From positions 3,295,752 to 3,359,751 of the forward strand of contig NC_005085.1 in NCBI RefSeq assembly GCF_000007705.1: a DNA stretch of 64,000 nucleotides, in the 5' to 3' direction. This DNA is from Chromobacterium violaceum ATCC 12472 (GTDB taxonomy: Bacteria > Pseudomonadota > Gammaproteobacteria > Burkholderiales > Chromobacteriaceae). This document shows, piece by piece, positions 56,206 through 64,000 of this stretch. How positions within the stretch are numbered: position 1 is the stretch's first letter; each line of letters begins with the position of its first letter. The notes beneath the pieces are model-generated. The model was not told the DNA's origin, did not search any database, and was given only the letters and a program-made list of their open reading frames with translations. Position numbers and translations under genes: made by a program.

Positions 56206-57429
56206 TCAGAAAATATACATAGGGCCATTTCCCAACGGGTTGCTGCGGCCGGTGAAACCGATGAACACGCTGCGGCCATAGAAGAACGGCAGGCCCCAGT
56301 CGAATTGGCTGGCAAGCACGCCGGAGGCCGGCGCGGCGATGCCAGGAATGGCCGCATAACTGGTGCTCGTCAGGTACTGCGCGCTGATCACGCTGAAATT
56401 GACGGTGCTGCTGCTGGCGCCGCTGGACAACACCGCGCTCAGGTTCTGCTGCGAGGCGGGGCAGAACCAGGTTGAACCAGATACCACGCAGGTGCTGATG
56501 CTGCTATCCGGGAAAAACAATATATTGGAGCCGCTGTCGATAAAGCTGGAATAGCTAAGGCCCTTGTAGAGGGTGTTGATGTTGAACGCCGAAGCCGAGG
56601 TGGTAAGGAAGGCCTGGGCGCCGCCTGGAACCGCATTATTGGACTGGGTGCCTATGCCGAAGGTCAGCGAGCCGGTGGCGCTTGCCGCACCGGTGGCGGC
56701 AAGGCTGGGCAATTGCAGCAGCACGCCGTTGTTGTCGCCGCTGAAACTGGCCACCGGATTGGCCACCTGCTGCGCCACCGGCACCGCGCCCGGTACGCAA
56801 CTCGTTGCGCCGGCGCACAAGTAGTACAGGGAATTGGCCGAATTGCTGGCGCAATTGCCATTGATCTCGCAATCCTGCAAGGCCTGGCTGACGCCGATGA
56901 TGCCGTTGGCCTCCAGCCCGGCGAGATTGCCTTCATTGGAGCCTATCGATGAGCAGCTGGCCGGAATCGTGGCGTACGACGGATCTGAAATCAGCTGCAT
57001 CGGCAGCGCGCTCGCCGTCTTGCCGGCCATCTTGACGTCGGCCAGCTTGACCGGCCCCCAGGTGATGCCATCGGCGAACTGCATGCACTCCACCACCTGC
57101 CGGCTGTTCACCTGCTGGCTGCCCAACCCTGCCAGCAGCGAGGCATTCAAGGCCGACGCCAGTATCCGCAAACCGGTGGAGCCGGTGTCGACCAGCACGT
57201 GATCGACCGTCTGGCAATTGCTGGCGCTGCCCGGCGTGCAGACGGTGACCGAGACATAAGGCAGATTGAACGCGCCCTGGACGCCGCTGGGCCCGGAATC
57301 GACCGTCATCGTCACGCTGTTGGCCGTGCTGCCGGTATTGCTGCCATTGGAGAGATTGCCTCCATCACCTCCGCCCCCGCCGCAAGCGCTCAACAACAGC
57401 ATCAGGCATATCGATATTATTCTTCGCAT
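56206..57429 (-). CDS. DUF3443 lipoprotein with pepsin-like motifs
   Basis: 407-residue lipoprotein: MRRIISICLMLLLSAC is a clean lipoprotein signal with lipobox LSAC, followed by a Gly-rich linker. Two aspartate motifs stand out: VLVDTGSTGLRI (Asp81) and SFIDSGSNILFF (Asp298). A GIIGVSQ segment near 177 and GLPFFYGRSVFIGF near 379-392 resemble the flap-side and C-terminal motifs of pepsin-fold proteases. DUF3443 has no proven role that I know of; a bilobed aspartic protease is my inference. The start at 57429 has GAGGGG seven bases upstream; the ATG at 57444, overlapping the upstream stop, is an alternative. Confidence 0.82.
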   Translation of the reverse strand: MRRIISICLMLLLSACGGGGGDGGNLSNGSNTGSTANSVTMTVDSGPSGVQGAFNLPYVSVTVCTPGSASNCQTVDHVLVDTGSTGLRILASALNASLLAGLGSQQVNSRQVVECMQFADGITWGPVKLADVKMAGKTASALPMQLISDPSYATIPASCSSIGSNEGNLAGLEANGIIGVSQALQDCEINGNCASNSANSLYYLCAGATSCVPGAVPVAQQVANPVASFSGDNNGVLLQLPSLAATGAASATGSLTFGIGTQSNNAVPGGAQAFLTTSASAFNINTLYKGLSYSSFIDSGSNILFFPDSSISTCVVSGSTWFCPASQQNLSAVLSSGASSSTVNFSVISAQYLTSTSYAAIPGIAAPASGVLASQFDWGLPFFYGRSVFIGFTGRSNPLGNGPMYIF

Positions 57430-57440
57430 CGCTTCGCCCC

Positions 57441-57887
57441 TCATTTCAGCTGATCAATGGCTACGCCCGCCGGCAACAGGGCGCTGTCGTAAGCGAAGCC
57501 GGAAAAGTTGCCCAAGCGGCCGCGGGACTGCACCACAAAGCTGCCCACCTGGCCCTGCATCGCATTCAGCCCGCGGCGGTTGGCCTGCTGGGACTGGCGG
57601 AAGGCGGGAAAATAATCGCCCAGCAACTGCTGCAGATTCGGCAGCGTAGGCCCGCTCCAGGCCACGGCGAACACGGTGCCGTCGCCGGCCACATACTGGC
57701 GGATCACTCGACCCGCGGCATCCTGCTCCTGCACCACCCGATAGGCCGCGCCGGTAGTGACGGCCAGCTGCTGACGGCCGGCGGCCGGCGCCGAGCTTGA
57801 CAAGTCGATGCGCTGCCCCAGGGCGGCGTATACGAGTCCCGGCAGCAACAGCAGCAGCAGCCAGGCGGATGAAGATGGCTTGATCAT
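57441..57887 (-). CDS. DUF2844 secreted protein
   Basis: 148-residue exported protein with a signal peptide (hydrophobic LLLLLLPGLVYAALG) and a mature part matching the DUF2844 pattern: GQRIDLSS, YRVVQEQDAAGRVIRQYV, VFAVAWSGPTLPNLQQLLG and SRGRLGNFSGFAY. The ATG at 57885-57887 is used because AGGGG lies seven bases upstream; the ATG two codons earlier is too close to it. Its stop overlaps or abuts the DUF3443 start; the two families commonly occur together. Confidence 0.82.
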   Translation of the reverse strand: MIKPSSSAWLLLLLLPGLVYAALGQRIDLSSSAPAAGRQQLAVTTGAAYRVVQEQDAAGRVIRQYVAGDGTVFAVAWSGPTLPNLQQLLGDYFPAFRQSQQANRRGLNAMQGQVGSFVVQSRGRLGNFSGFAYDSALLPAGVAIDQLK

Positions 57888-57997
57888 TTGCATTCCCCTT
57901 GCATGGCAATGAAGGATGATCCGCAACACGCAAACCACGCGGACTACACTCCCAGCATACAAGAACGCCGGCCGGCCCGAAGCGCCGACCCGAGAAT

Positions 57998-58026
57998 AAA
58001 AAAAGCGGGAGGCGCAAGCCTCCCGC
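57998..58026 (-). terminator. terminator after the Rossmann-domain gene
   Basis: GCGGGAGGC-GCAA-GCCTCCCGC, 9-bp stem with a T7 tail on the minus strand. Confidence 0.92.
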
Positions 58027-58085
58027 ATCCCCTCGTGCAGCCATCCCTTGTCGCCGGGACAGCCTCATATCCTAAGCATTCCGAA

Positions 58086-58460
58086 TCAATAACTTAACTC
58101 GTCATGCCTGGTCTCCACCCAGCGTCCGGCCCCCAGCGACAGCATCAGCAGCGCCACGCGCTCGTGCACGATTACCGTGTGGGTGTTGCCGGAAAACTGC
58201 ATGTAGCGGCGGAGATCCTCCCTTACCTTGCGGGAGCCGGTGACGTCTATGATGATGTCGACGCGGCTGCCCTGTTCGGCGATCTCGATGAAATTGTCGG
58301 TCACCGGCACTCCCCGTTCCTTGGCGAGCAGGATGCCGGGCAGACGCAAATCCAGATCCGCCACGCCGACCAGCTCGACGAACGGCGCATCCAGCAACTG
58401 CTTCAGCAAAGGCGTGCCTGTCTCCCCCACTCCCACCATGCCTATCCTGAACTTTTGCAT
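58086..58460 (-). CDS. stand-alone NAD(P)-binding Rossmann-domain protein
   Basis: 124 residues containing only a dinucleotide-binding fold: IGMVGVGETGTPLLKQL, VGVADLD and IIIDVTGSRKVREDL, similar to the N-terminal domains of homoserine dehydrogenase or GFO/IDH proteins but with no catalytic domain. Such short proteins may sense NAD(H) or regulate a partner. The start at 58458-58460 opens into the first strand. Confidence 0.65.
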   Translation of the reverse strand: MQKFRIGMVGVGETGTPLLKQLLDAPFVELVGVADLDLRLPGILLAKERGVPVTDNFIEIAEQGSRVDIIIDVTGSRKVREDLRRYMQFSGNTHTVIVHERVALLMLSLGAGRWVETRHDELSY

Positions 58461-58566
58461 ATGCGCTCCACGCTTCCGATTTATGACTGGCAAATAACAG
58501 CAGCCACTCTAGAACATCGCGCCCGGATCGGAGTTGAGGCAGGTCAAACCTGGACCGCCAAATGAA

Positions 58567-58590
58567 ATGGCCCGGCGAGGGCCGGGCCAT
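58567..58590 (-). terminator. terminator after the 83-residue hypothetical gene
   Basis: ATGGCCCGG and CCGGGCCAT pair as a perfect 9-bp stem; TTTCATTT follows on the minus strand. Confidence 0.7.
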
Positions 58591-58611
58591 CGGGAATGCG
58601 GCAACGGAGCG

Positions 58612-58863
58612 TCAGTGCAGATTCTGCTGCGACAGGAAGCGGAGATAGCCCAGGCCCTCCAGCCAGAAGCCGCCGTCGGCGAGCGGCGTGGCGTCGGTCA
58701 GGTCGGCCACGGTCAACACCAGCTCCTGGCCATCCAACGTGGCTTCCAGCACCACGTCATCGTCGTCGGAGAACTCTTCTGAAACCACGTGGAAGTCCGG
58801 CTTGACGAACTGGTTGTTGACCTGAATGTAGTCCGATTCATTCAGCAAACGCAGGATGTTCAT
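58612..58863 (-). CDS. small acidic hypothetical protein
   Basis: 83 residues, acidic (EEFSDDDDVVLEATLDGQ), starting MNILRLLNESDYIQVN. AAGGAGG precedes the ATG and a terminator follows, which supports a real gene. No family recognised. Confidence 0.68.
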   Translation of the reverse strand: MNILRLLNESDYIQVNNQFVKPDFHVVSEEFSDDDDVVLEATLDGQELVLTVADLTDATPLADGGFWLEGLGYLRFLSQQNLH

Positions 58864-58987
58864 GATGACCTCCTTATGATGCGGTGGAGAACAAGGTCAA
58901 GCAGACAGTTATTGTTCGCGGACTCCGTCATCTGGGGCGGCACTGTCGAACCGCCATCGCATCGGGCTCCGCGTGTTCACTCCACTT

Positions 58988-59662
58988 CTACAGCCAGCCA
59001 CGCTCGGCGAACGATTCCGCGTGCCCGCCGGTTACGACAAAATGGTCAAGTAACCTGATATCGACCAGTTCCAGCGCCCGCTTGAGCGTGTCGGTCAGCA
59101 CCCGGTCGGCGCTGGACGGCTCGCTGACGCCTGACGGGTGATTGTGCGCGATGATCAGCGCCGCCGCGTTGTGCCGCAATGCCCGCCGCAACACTTCCCG
59201 CGGATACACCCGGGTCTCGGTCAAGGTTCCCTTGAACACTTCTTCGACTTCGATCAGCCGGTTTTGTGCCGACAAAAAAATCACAACAAATGTTTCGACC
59301 TCGCGCCGGCCTATGCTCAGCCTCAGGTAGTCCCTCACCTGCTGCGGGCTGGACAGCGCGTCGCCCAGCCTCATCTGCTCCGACAGCGCGCGCCGCGCCA
59401 GCTCGGTGCATGCCATCAACTGCGCGTACTTGGCTTCGCCCAGACCCGGCTTGGCCTTGAACGCCGGCAGCGGCGCGGCCAACAATGCCGAAAGAGAACC
59501 GAACTCCTGCAACAGCCGCCGCGCCAGCTCCACCGCGTTGACGCCCTTGATGCCGGTGCGCAGGAAGATGGCCAGCAGCTCGGAATCGTTCAGCGTCGCG
59601 GCGCCCTGCGACAACAATTTCTCCCGCGGACGCTCGGACTCGGGCCAACTGGCGATAGACAT
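58988..59662 (-). CDS. radC: RadC family protein (JAB/MPN domain)
   Basis: 224 residues with an N-terminal helix-hairpin-helix part ([17 protein letters not shown]) and a JAB metalloprotease-like domain with [15 protein letters not shown] holding the His-x-His...Asp metal ligands. The name RadC is historical; a role in recombination repair is disputed. GGAGGA lies six bases before the ATG at 59660-59662. It is divergent from coaBC, a conserved arrangement. Confidence 0.93.
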   Translation of the reverse strand: MSIASWPESERPREKLLSQGAATLNDSELLAIFLRTGIKGVNAVELARRLLQEFGSLSALLAAPLPAFKAKPGLGEAKYAQLMACTELARRALSEQMRLGDALSSPQQVRDYLRLSIGRREVETFVVIFLSAQNRLIEVEEVFKGTLTETRVYPREVLRRALRHNAAALIIAHNHPSGVSEPSSADRVLTDTLKRALELVDIRLLDHFVVTGGHAESFAERGWL

Positions 59663-59824
59663 CACGCATCCTCCTTCTGGCTATAGCATTGTTTGTGGGG
59701 TCAGGCCAACAAGATAGAAGCAGGCAATGACATTAACATTGGCATGAACTGCGGACGACATGGCCACCCGAAAGGACAAATCCGCTAGAATGGCCAGTTT
59801 ACGGCTGCTTTCGAACCCATAGAG

Positions 59825-61006
59825 ATGACTGCCAAACGCATCCTCCTCGGCGTCGGCGGCGGCATCGCCGCCTACAAATCCGCCGAGCTGACCCGCCAGC
59901 TGATCAAGGCCGGGCACCAAGTGGAAGTGGTGATGACCGAATCGGCCACCCGTTTCGTCGCGCCCGCCACCTTCCAGGCGCTGTCGGGCCACACCGTCTA
60001 CACCGACCTGTGGGACCCCCGCCCCAGCAACGCGATGGCCCATATCGAGCTGTCGCGCCGCGCCGACGCGTTCCTGATCGCGCCGGCCACCGCCAACCTG
60101 CTGTTCAAGCTGGCCCACGGCGCCTGCGACGACCTGGTCTCGACGCTGGCCGCCGCCCGCGCCTGCCCGCTGATCGTCGCTCCGGCGATGAATCTGCAGA
60201 TGTGGCAGAACCCGCCCAACCAGCGCAACATCGCCCAGCTGGAGGCGGACGGCGTGACCGTGTTCGGCCCCGGCAACGGCTTCCAGGCCTGCGGCGAGAC
60301 CGGCGACGGCCGCATGCTGGAGCCGCATGAAATCGTCGAGCTGCTGCACGGCTTCTTCGCCGACAAGCGGCTGGCCGGCAAGAAAGTGCTGCTGACCGCC
60401 GGCCCCACTTACGAAGCGATAGACGCGGTGCGCGGCATCACCAACATCAGCTCGGGCAAGATGGGCTACGCGCTGGCGCGCGCCTGCCGCGACGCCGGCG
60501 CCGAAGTGACCCTGGTCTCCGGCCCCACCGGCATGGAGGCGCCGATGAATGTGCGCCGCCTGGACGTCCAGAGCGCCGCCGAGATGCAGCAGGCGGTGCT
60601 GGCCGAAGTGGGCCGCAGCGACGTGTTCATCTCGGTGGCGGCGGTGGCCGACTACCGGGTGAAGAACCGCAGCGAGCACAAGATCAAGAAAGGCGCCGCC
60701 GCGCCGACCATCGAGCTGGAGGAGAATCCGGACATCCTGGCCACCGTCGCCAGCCTGCCCGCCGCGCCGTTCTGCGTCGGCTTCGCCGCCGAAAGCCAGA
60801 ACCTGCTGGAATTCGCCGAAGCCAAGCGCAAGCGCAAGAAACTGCCGATGCTGGTGGCCAATCTCGCCCAGCAGGCGATGGGCGCAGACGACAACCAGGT
60901 CGTGCTGCTGGACGACGCGGGCCAACATCCCTTGCCGCAAATGCCCAAGGACGAAGTGGCCTCGGCCATCGTCCGCCACCTGGCCGCCCTGCTGGCCAAA
61001 CGCTGA
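59825..61006 (+). CDS. coaBC: bifunctional phosphopantothenoylcysteine decarboxylase / PPC synthetase
   Basis: 393-residue fusion for two steps of coenzyme A synthesis. The N-terminal CoaC flavoprotein (about 1-190) has [17 protein letters not shown] and PAMNLQMW. The C-terminal CoaB domain has [24 protein letters not shown] and the dimer-loop KIKK. It is followed by dut, as in many proteobacteria. Confidence 0.95.
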   Translation: MTAKRILLGVGGGIAAYKSAELTRQLIKAGHQVEVVMTESATRFVAPATFQALSGHTVYTDLWDPRPSNAMAHIELSRRADAFLIAPATANLLFKLAHGACDDLVSTLAAARACPLIVAPAMNLQMWQNPPNQRNIAQLEADGVTVFGPGNGFQACGETGDGRMLEPHEIVELLHGFFADKRLAGKKVLLTAGPTYEAIDAVRGITNISSGKMGYALARACRDAGAEVTLVSGPTGMEAPMNVRRLDVQSAAEMQQAVLAEVGRSDVFISVAAVADYRVKNRSEHKIKKGAAAPTIELEENPDILATVASLPAAPFCVGFAAESQNLLEFAEAKRKRKKLPMLVANLAQQAMGADDNQVVLLDDAGQHPLPQMPKDEVASAIVRHLAALLAKR

Positions 61007-61059
61007 AGAATCAACCATGCGGCGGCCAGCCGGCCGCCGCCGCATCACAAGGAAACACC

Positions 61060-61512
61060 ATGCAAGCCGTTATCGACGTCAAGATCCTGGACGCGCGCCT
61101 GCGCGACAACCTGCCCGCCTACGCCACCGCCGGCTCGGCCGGACTGGATCTGCGCGCCGCCACCGAAGAGACGATGACCATCCAGCCGGGCGAAACCCAG
61201 CTGGTTCCGACCGGCATCGCCATCCACCTGAGCGATCCGGGCCTGGCTGCGATGCTGCTGCCGCGCTCCGGCCTGGGCCACAAGCACGGCATCGTGCTGG
61301 GCAACCTGGTGGGCCTGATCGACTCCGATTACCAGGGCCAGATGTTCGTGTCCGTGTGGAACCGCGGCCAGCAGCCGTTCCGCCTGGAGCCGATGGAGCG
61401 CATCGCCCAGATGGTGATCGTGCCGGTGGTCCAGGCCAGCTTCAACATCGTCGACGACTTCGACGCGTCCGACCGCGGCGCCGGCGGTTTCGGCAGCACC
61501 GGCCGCGGCTGA
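61060..61512 (+). CDS. dut: deoxyuridine 5'-triphosphate nucleotidohydrolase
   Basis: 150-residue trimeric dUTPase with motifs in the usual order: [32 protein letters not shown] and the C-terminal [10 protein letters not shown] arm that closes over the active site. AAGGAA precedes the ATG. Confidence 0.96.
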   Translation: MQAVIDVKILDARLRDNLPAYATAGSAGLDLRAATEETMTIQPGETQLVPTGIAIHLSDPGLAAMLLPRSGLGHKHGIVLGNLVGLIDSDYQGQMFVSVWNRGQQPFRLEPMERIAQMVIVPVVQASFNIVDDFDASDRGAGGFGSTGRG

Positions 61513-61589
61513 GGCGTTTTTCCCGGCGGGCTTGCCTATAATTCCGTGGACCCGCGGCGCCGTCGCGCCGCGGCACAGGAGCGCCCGCC

Positions 61590-62606
61590 ATGCCCCACTC
61601 CGCCTCGAAGCAGGACGACAGCAAGCTTCTGCTCGACAATCTGGTCGAGCTGACCTCGCAGCGCGAGCAGGAAATGCTGGAGTCCAGCCTGCTGTCCACG
61701 CTGGTGGAGCTGATGCGGGTGGACAAGGCCGAACTGTTCGCCTGCCGCTGGGTCAACGGCGCGCCCTACATCCGCCGCAGGCTGGAAGCCCAGGCCTCCT
61801 CCGGCAAACCCGTCGTGCGGGAAACCAACACCGACGGCTGGCTGCCGCCCCCCGCCTTCCTGTACGACCTGCTCAACCGCGTCGGCCGCGACGACGTGGT
61901 GCAGCGCATCCCCAGCGGCCTGTGCCTGCCGCTGCGCTGCATGGGCAACATCATCGCCCTGGTGGTGATCCACTGCGGCAGCGACTCCAGGATCAACCGC
62001 GACATGCTCAAGGCGATGACGCGGATACACGAGAACTTCTTGCGCCTGCTGTTCGAGGCCGACCGTGACATGCTGACCGCGCTGCACAACCGCCGCAAGT
62101 TCGACCTGCGCTTCTACAACCTGATCGCCGCGCTGCAGCACGAGCCCGCATCCACGATGCCGCACGTGCTGGCGTTGCTGGACATCGACCATTTCAAACG
62201 GGTGAACGACCAATTCGGCCACATGGTCGGCGACGAGGTGCTGCTGCTGATGGCGCAACTGATGCAGCAGAGCTTCCGCGAGGAAGACGGGCTGTTCCGC
62301 TACGGCGGCGAGGAGTTCGCGCTGCTCCTGCAAGGCAACCAGCCGGAAATCGCCGAACAGGCGCTGGAACGCTTCCGCGCCACGGTGGAAGGCCACATCT
62401 TCCCGCAAGTCGGCAACATCACCATCAGCATCGGGCATACCCGCATCGTCCACGGCCAACTGCCCGACCGCCTGATCGAGCAAGCCGACCGCGCGCTTTA
62501 TTACGCCAAGAGCCATGGCCGCAACCAGGTGCGCGGCTACGAACAGTTGGAAGCCGGCGGCGAGCTGGAGGCGCCGCCGGCTTCCAGCCAGGTCGACTAT
62601 TTCTGA
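61590..62606 (+). CDS. diguanylate cyclase (GAF-like sensor plus GGDEF domain)
   Basis: 338-residue cytoplasmic protein. The N-terminal ~155 residues look like a GAF domain (PLRCMGNIIALVVIHC). The catalytic domain (about 160-320) has LDIDHFKRVNDQFGH and an intact GGEEF at 239-243. An allosteric I-site RxxD (Arg230-Asp233) sits exactly five residues before it, so product inhibition is expected. AGGAG lies eight bases before the ATG. It should make cyclic di-GMP. Confidence 0.92.
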   Translation: MPHSASKQDDSKLLLDNLVELTSQREQEMLESSLLSTLVELMRVDKAELFACRWVNGAPYIRRRLEAQASSGKPVVRETNTDGWLPPPAFLYDLLNRVGRDDVVQRIPSGLCLPLRCMGNIIALVVIHCGSDSRINRDMLKAMTRIHENFLRLLFEADRDMLTALHNRRKFDLRFYNLIAALQHEPASTMPHVLALLDIDHFKRVNDQFGHMVGDEVLLLMAQLMQQSFREEDGLFRYGGEEFALLLQGNQPEIAEQALERFRATVEGHIFPQVGNITISIGHTRIVHGQLPDRLIEQADRALYYAKSHGRNQVRGYEQLEAGGELEAPPASSQVDYF

Positions 62607-62616
62607 ACGCCGGTGG

Positions 62617-64000
62617 TCACGGCAACTGGACGATGCGGTCAAGCGCCGGCACCGGCAGCGCGGGATGCGCCGCCAGATAGCTTTGCAGCACGTCCACGTC
62701 CACCCCGCCGCCGACGCGGTTGACGCCCTCGGTCAACACGGTGAAGCCGTCTCCGCCGCCGGCGATGAAGTTGTTCACCTGCACCGTGTAACTGGCCTTG
62801 GGGTCGATCTTCACGCCGTTGATCGTGATGCTGCCGATGTCCACCTTGCTGCCGGCCGGCGCCGACTGGCTCCAGCTGTAGCGGAAGCCGGACGACACCT
62901 GCAGGATCTTGGGCTGGGACGGATTGCTCCACTGCTGCTCCAGCAGGCGGTCTATCTGCTCGCCGGTCAGCTTCATCGTCATCATGGTGTTGCCGAACGG
63001 CTGCACGGTATAGATCTGCTTGTAGCTGACGCTGCCATCCGCTGCCGGCGCCAGGTCGGCGCGGATGCCGCCCGGGTTCATGAAGGCGGCCACCGCGCCC
63101 TGCGCCTTGCCGGCTTCCAGTTGCGAATCGGCGATCGCGTCGCCCAGCGTCGACTCGCCCGCCGGGCTGGCTGCGCGGGTCAAGCCGCCCGCCAGCGTGC
63201 CCACCGGCTTGTTGGCGATGGGCGCGGCCTTGTTCAAATAGAACTGGACCAGGCTGCTGATATTGGCCAGCGGCGCGATGTCCTGGGTCACCGGGCGGTT
63301 GACCGCCTGGATGGATCCCGGCACGAAAGTCCGCGTCGCGTGGCTCAGCTTGAAATTGATCTCGGTGAACAACTGTCCGTAGTTCTTGGCGCTGGTGACG
63401 GTGCGGCCGTCGATCTGGCAGTTGTAGGCCTGGTGGGTGTGGCCGGTGACCACCAGACCCACCGCCTTGTCCAGCTTCTTGACGATGTCGACGATGGGGC
63501 CGGAGATGCCCTTGCACTCGTTGTAATTGCCGCTCTGGTAGCCGCCCTCGTGCACCACCACCACCACCGCGGCCACGCCCTGCGCCTTCAGCTTGGGCAC
63601 CAGCGCGTTGACGGTGTCGGCCTCGTCCTTGAAGCTCAACCCCTGGATGCCGGTGGGCGAGACGATGTCAGGCGTGCCTTTCAGCGTCATGCCGATGAAG
63701 GCGACCGGAATATTGCCGTATTTCTTGATCTCATAGGCGGGGAACAGCGTGCCGCCGTCCTGTTTCTGCACGTTGGCGGCCAGGAACTTGAATTTGGCGC
63801 CGGCGAAGCTGCCGCCGTTCTGGCAAGTGGTGTTGCCGCCGCCCGCCTTGCAGCCACCGTTCTGCATACGCAGCAGTTCGTCCTGGCCGTCGTCGAACTC
63901 GTGGTTGCCCACCGCGTTGATGTCCAGGCCCAGCAGGTTCATCGCCTCGATGGTCGGCTCGTCGTGGAACAGGCCGGACACCAGCGGGCTGGCGCCTATC
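62617..64000 (-). CDS. 5'-nucleotidase / UDP-sugar hydrolase family protein (partial, N-terminus beyond window)
   Basis: About 461 C-terminal residues of a periplasmic metallophosphoesterase. The visible catalytic part has INAVGNHEFDDG (Asn-His metal and substrate ligands) and GLVVTGHTHQAYNC. The 5'-nucleotidase C-terminal domain with MNPGGIRADL and VQPFGNTMMTM follows. The N-terminal DxH motif and signal peptide lie to the right of the window. Confidence 0.92.
   Translation of the reverse strand, partial: IGASPLVSGLFHDEPTIEAMNLLGLDINAVGNHEFDDGQDELLRMQNGGCKAGGGNTTCQNGGSFAGAKFKFLAANVQKQDGGTLFPAYEIKKYGNIPVAFIGMTLKGTPDIVSPTGIQGLSFKDEADTVNALVPKLKAQGVAAVVVVVHEGGYQSGNYNECKGISGPIVDIVKKLDKAVGLVVTGHTHQAYNCQIDGRTVTSAKNYGQLFTEINFKLSHATRTFVPGSIQAVNRPVTQDIAPLANISSLVQFYLNKAAPIANKPVGTLAGGLTRAASPAGESTLGDAIADSQLEAGKAQGAVAAFMNPGGIRADLAPAADGSVSYKQIYTVQPFGNTMMTMKLTGEQIDRLLEQQWSNPSQPKILQVSSGFRYSWSQSAPAGSKVDIGSITINGVKIDPKASYTVQVNNFIAGGGDGFTVLTEGVNRVGGGVDVDVLQSYLAAHPALPVPALDRIVQLP

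Overview
The window is high-GC (roughly 65%) Gram-negative DNA with dense, short-spaced operons. Protein content and gene order (cmk-rpsA-ihfB-lapA-lapB-pyrF; lutACB with a D-lactate dehydrogenase; a fruBKA system whose FruB carries EIIA-HPr-EI) point to a betaproteobacterium of the Neisseriales, most like Chromobacterium. This placement is from recognition of the proteins; no search was run. I see no rRNA, tRNA or CRISPR array.

Layout. 1-2250: start of a ribose operon on the minus strand (rbsK-rbsD-rbsA, rbsA running off the left edge). 2.5-7.0 kb: single genes (MgtC-family protein, ZapE, a periplasmic binding protein, YfcF-type GST, CysM). 7.1-14.6 kb: a lactate operon on the minus strand (lutA-lutC-lutB-dld coupled by ATGA overlaps, then lactate permease) with a perfect 17-bp LldR/PdhR-type operator beside lutA. 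14.6-19.6 kb: an accessory insertion between that operon and its likely regulator lldR. It holds an AT-rich AmpDh3-like amidase gene without a signal peptide, cheV, a 5'-truncated gene with a lipoprotein-like C-terminal half, and a dead IS5-family (IS903-type) element. 19.7-20.5 kb: lldR, with its own operator. 20.5-29.7 kb: a long minus-strand run of cmk, rpsA, ihfB, lapA, lapB, pyrF, ugd, hldA, a DUF924 gene and hldD, linking translation, LPS control and heptose/UDP-glucuronate synthesis. 29.9-32.3 kb: aroA, a MazG-like pyrophosphohydrolase and a cytochrome b561. 32.3-38.7 kb: divergent fruR / fruBKA with two matching operator sites. 38.9-42.0 kb: a Tat-exported spermidine-dehydrogenase-like flavoprotein and a tri-haem cytochrome c. 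42.0-46.5 kb: GST/GNAT/GFA overlapping genes, two small unknowns, LysR, enoyl-CoA hydratase. 46.8-51.6 kb: TauE-like membrane protein and a zinc-starvation operon (zur, COG0523 GTPase, a 63-residue His-rich membrane protein, znuCBA) with a Zur box. 51.7-53.5 kb: two related class II cytochromes c and a cytochrome b561. 53.7-64 kb: tyrS with a terminator hairpin in its leader, flavin reductase, a DUF2844/DUF3443 secreted pair, small unknowns, radC, coaBC, dut, a GGDEF protein and a partial 5'-nucleotidase.

The accessory 14.6-19.6 kb segment and the DUF3443/DUF2844 pair are the places most likely to hold something new. The rest is mostly ordinary core metabolism, but with several clear operator sites that tie regulators to their operons.
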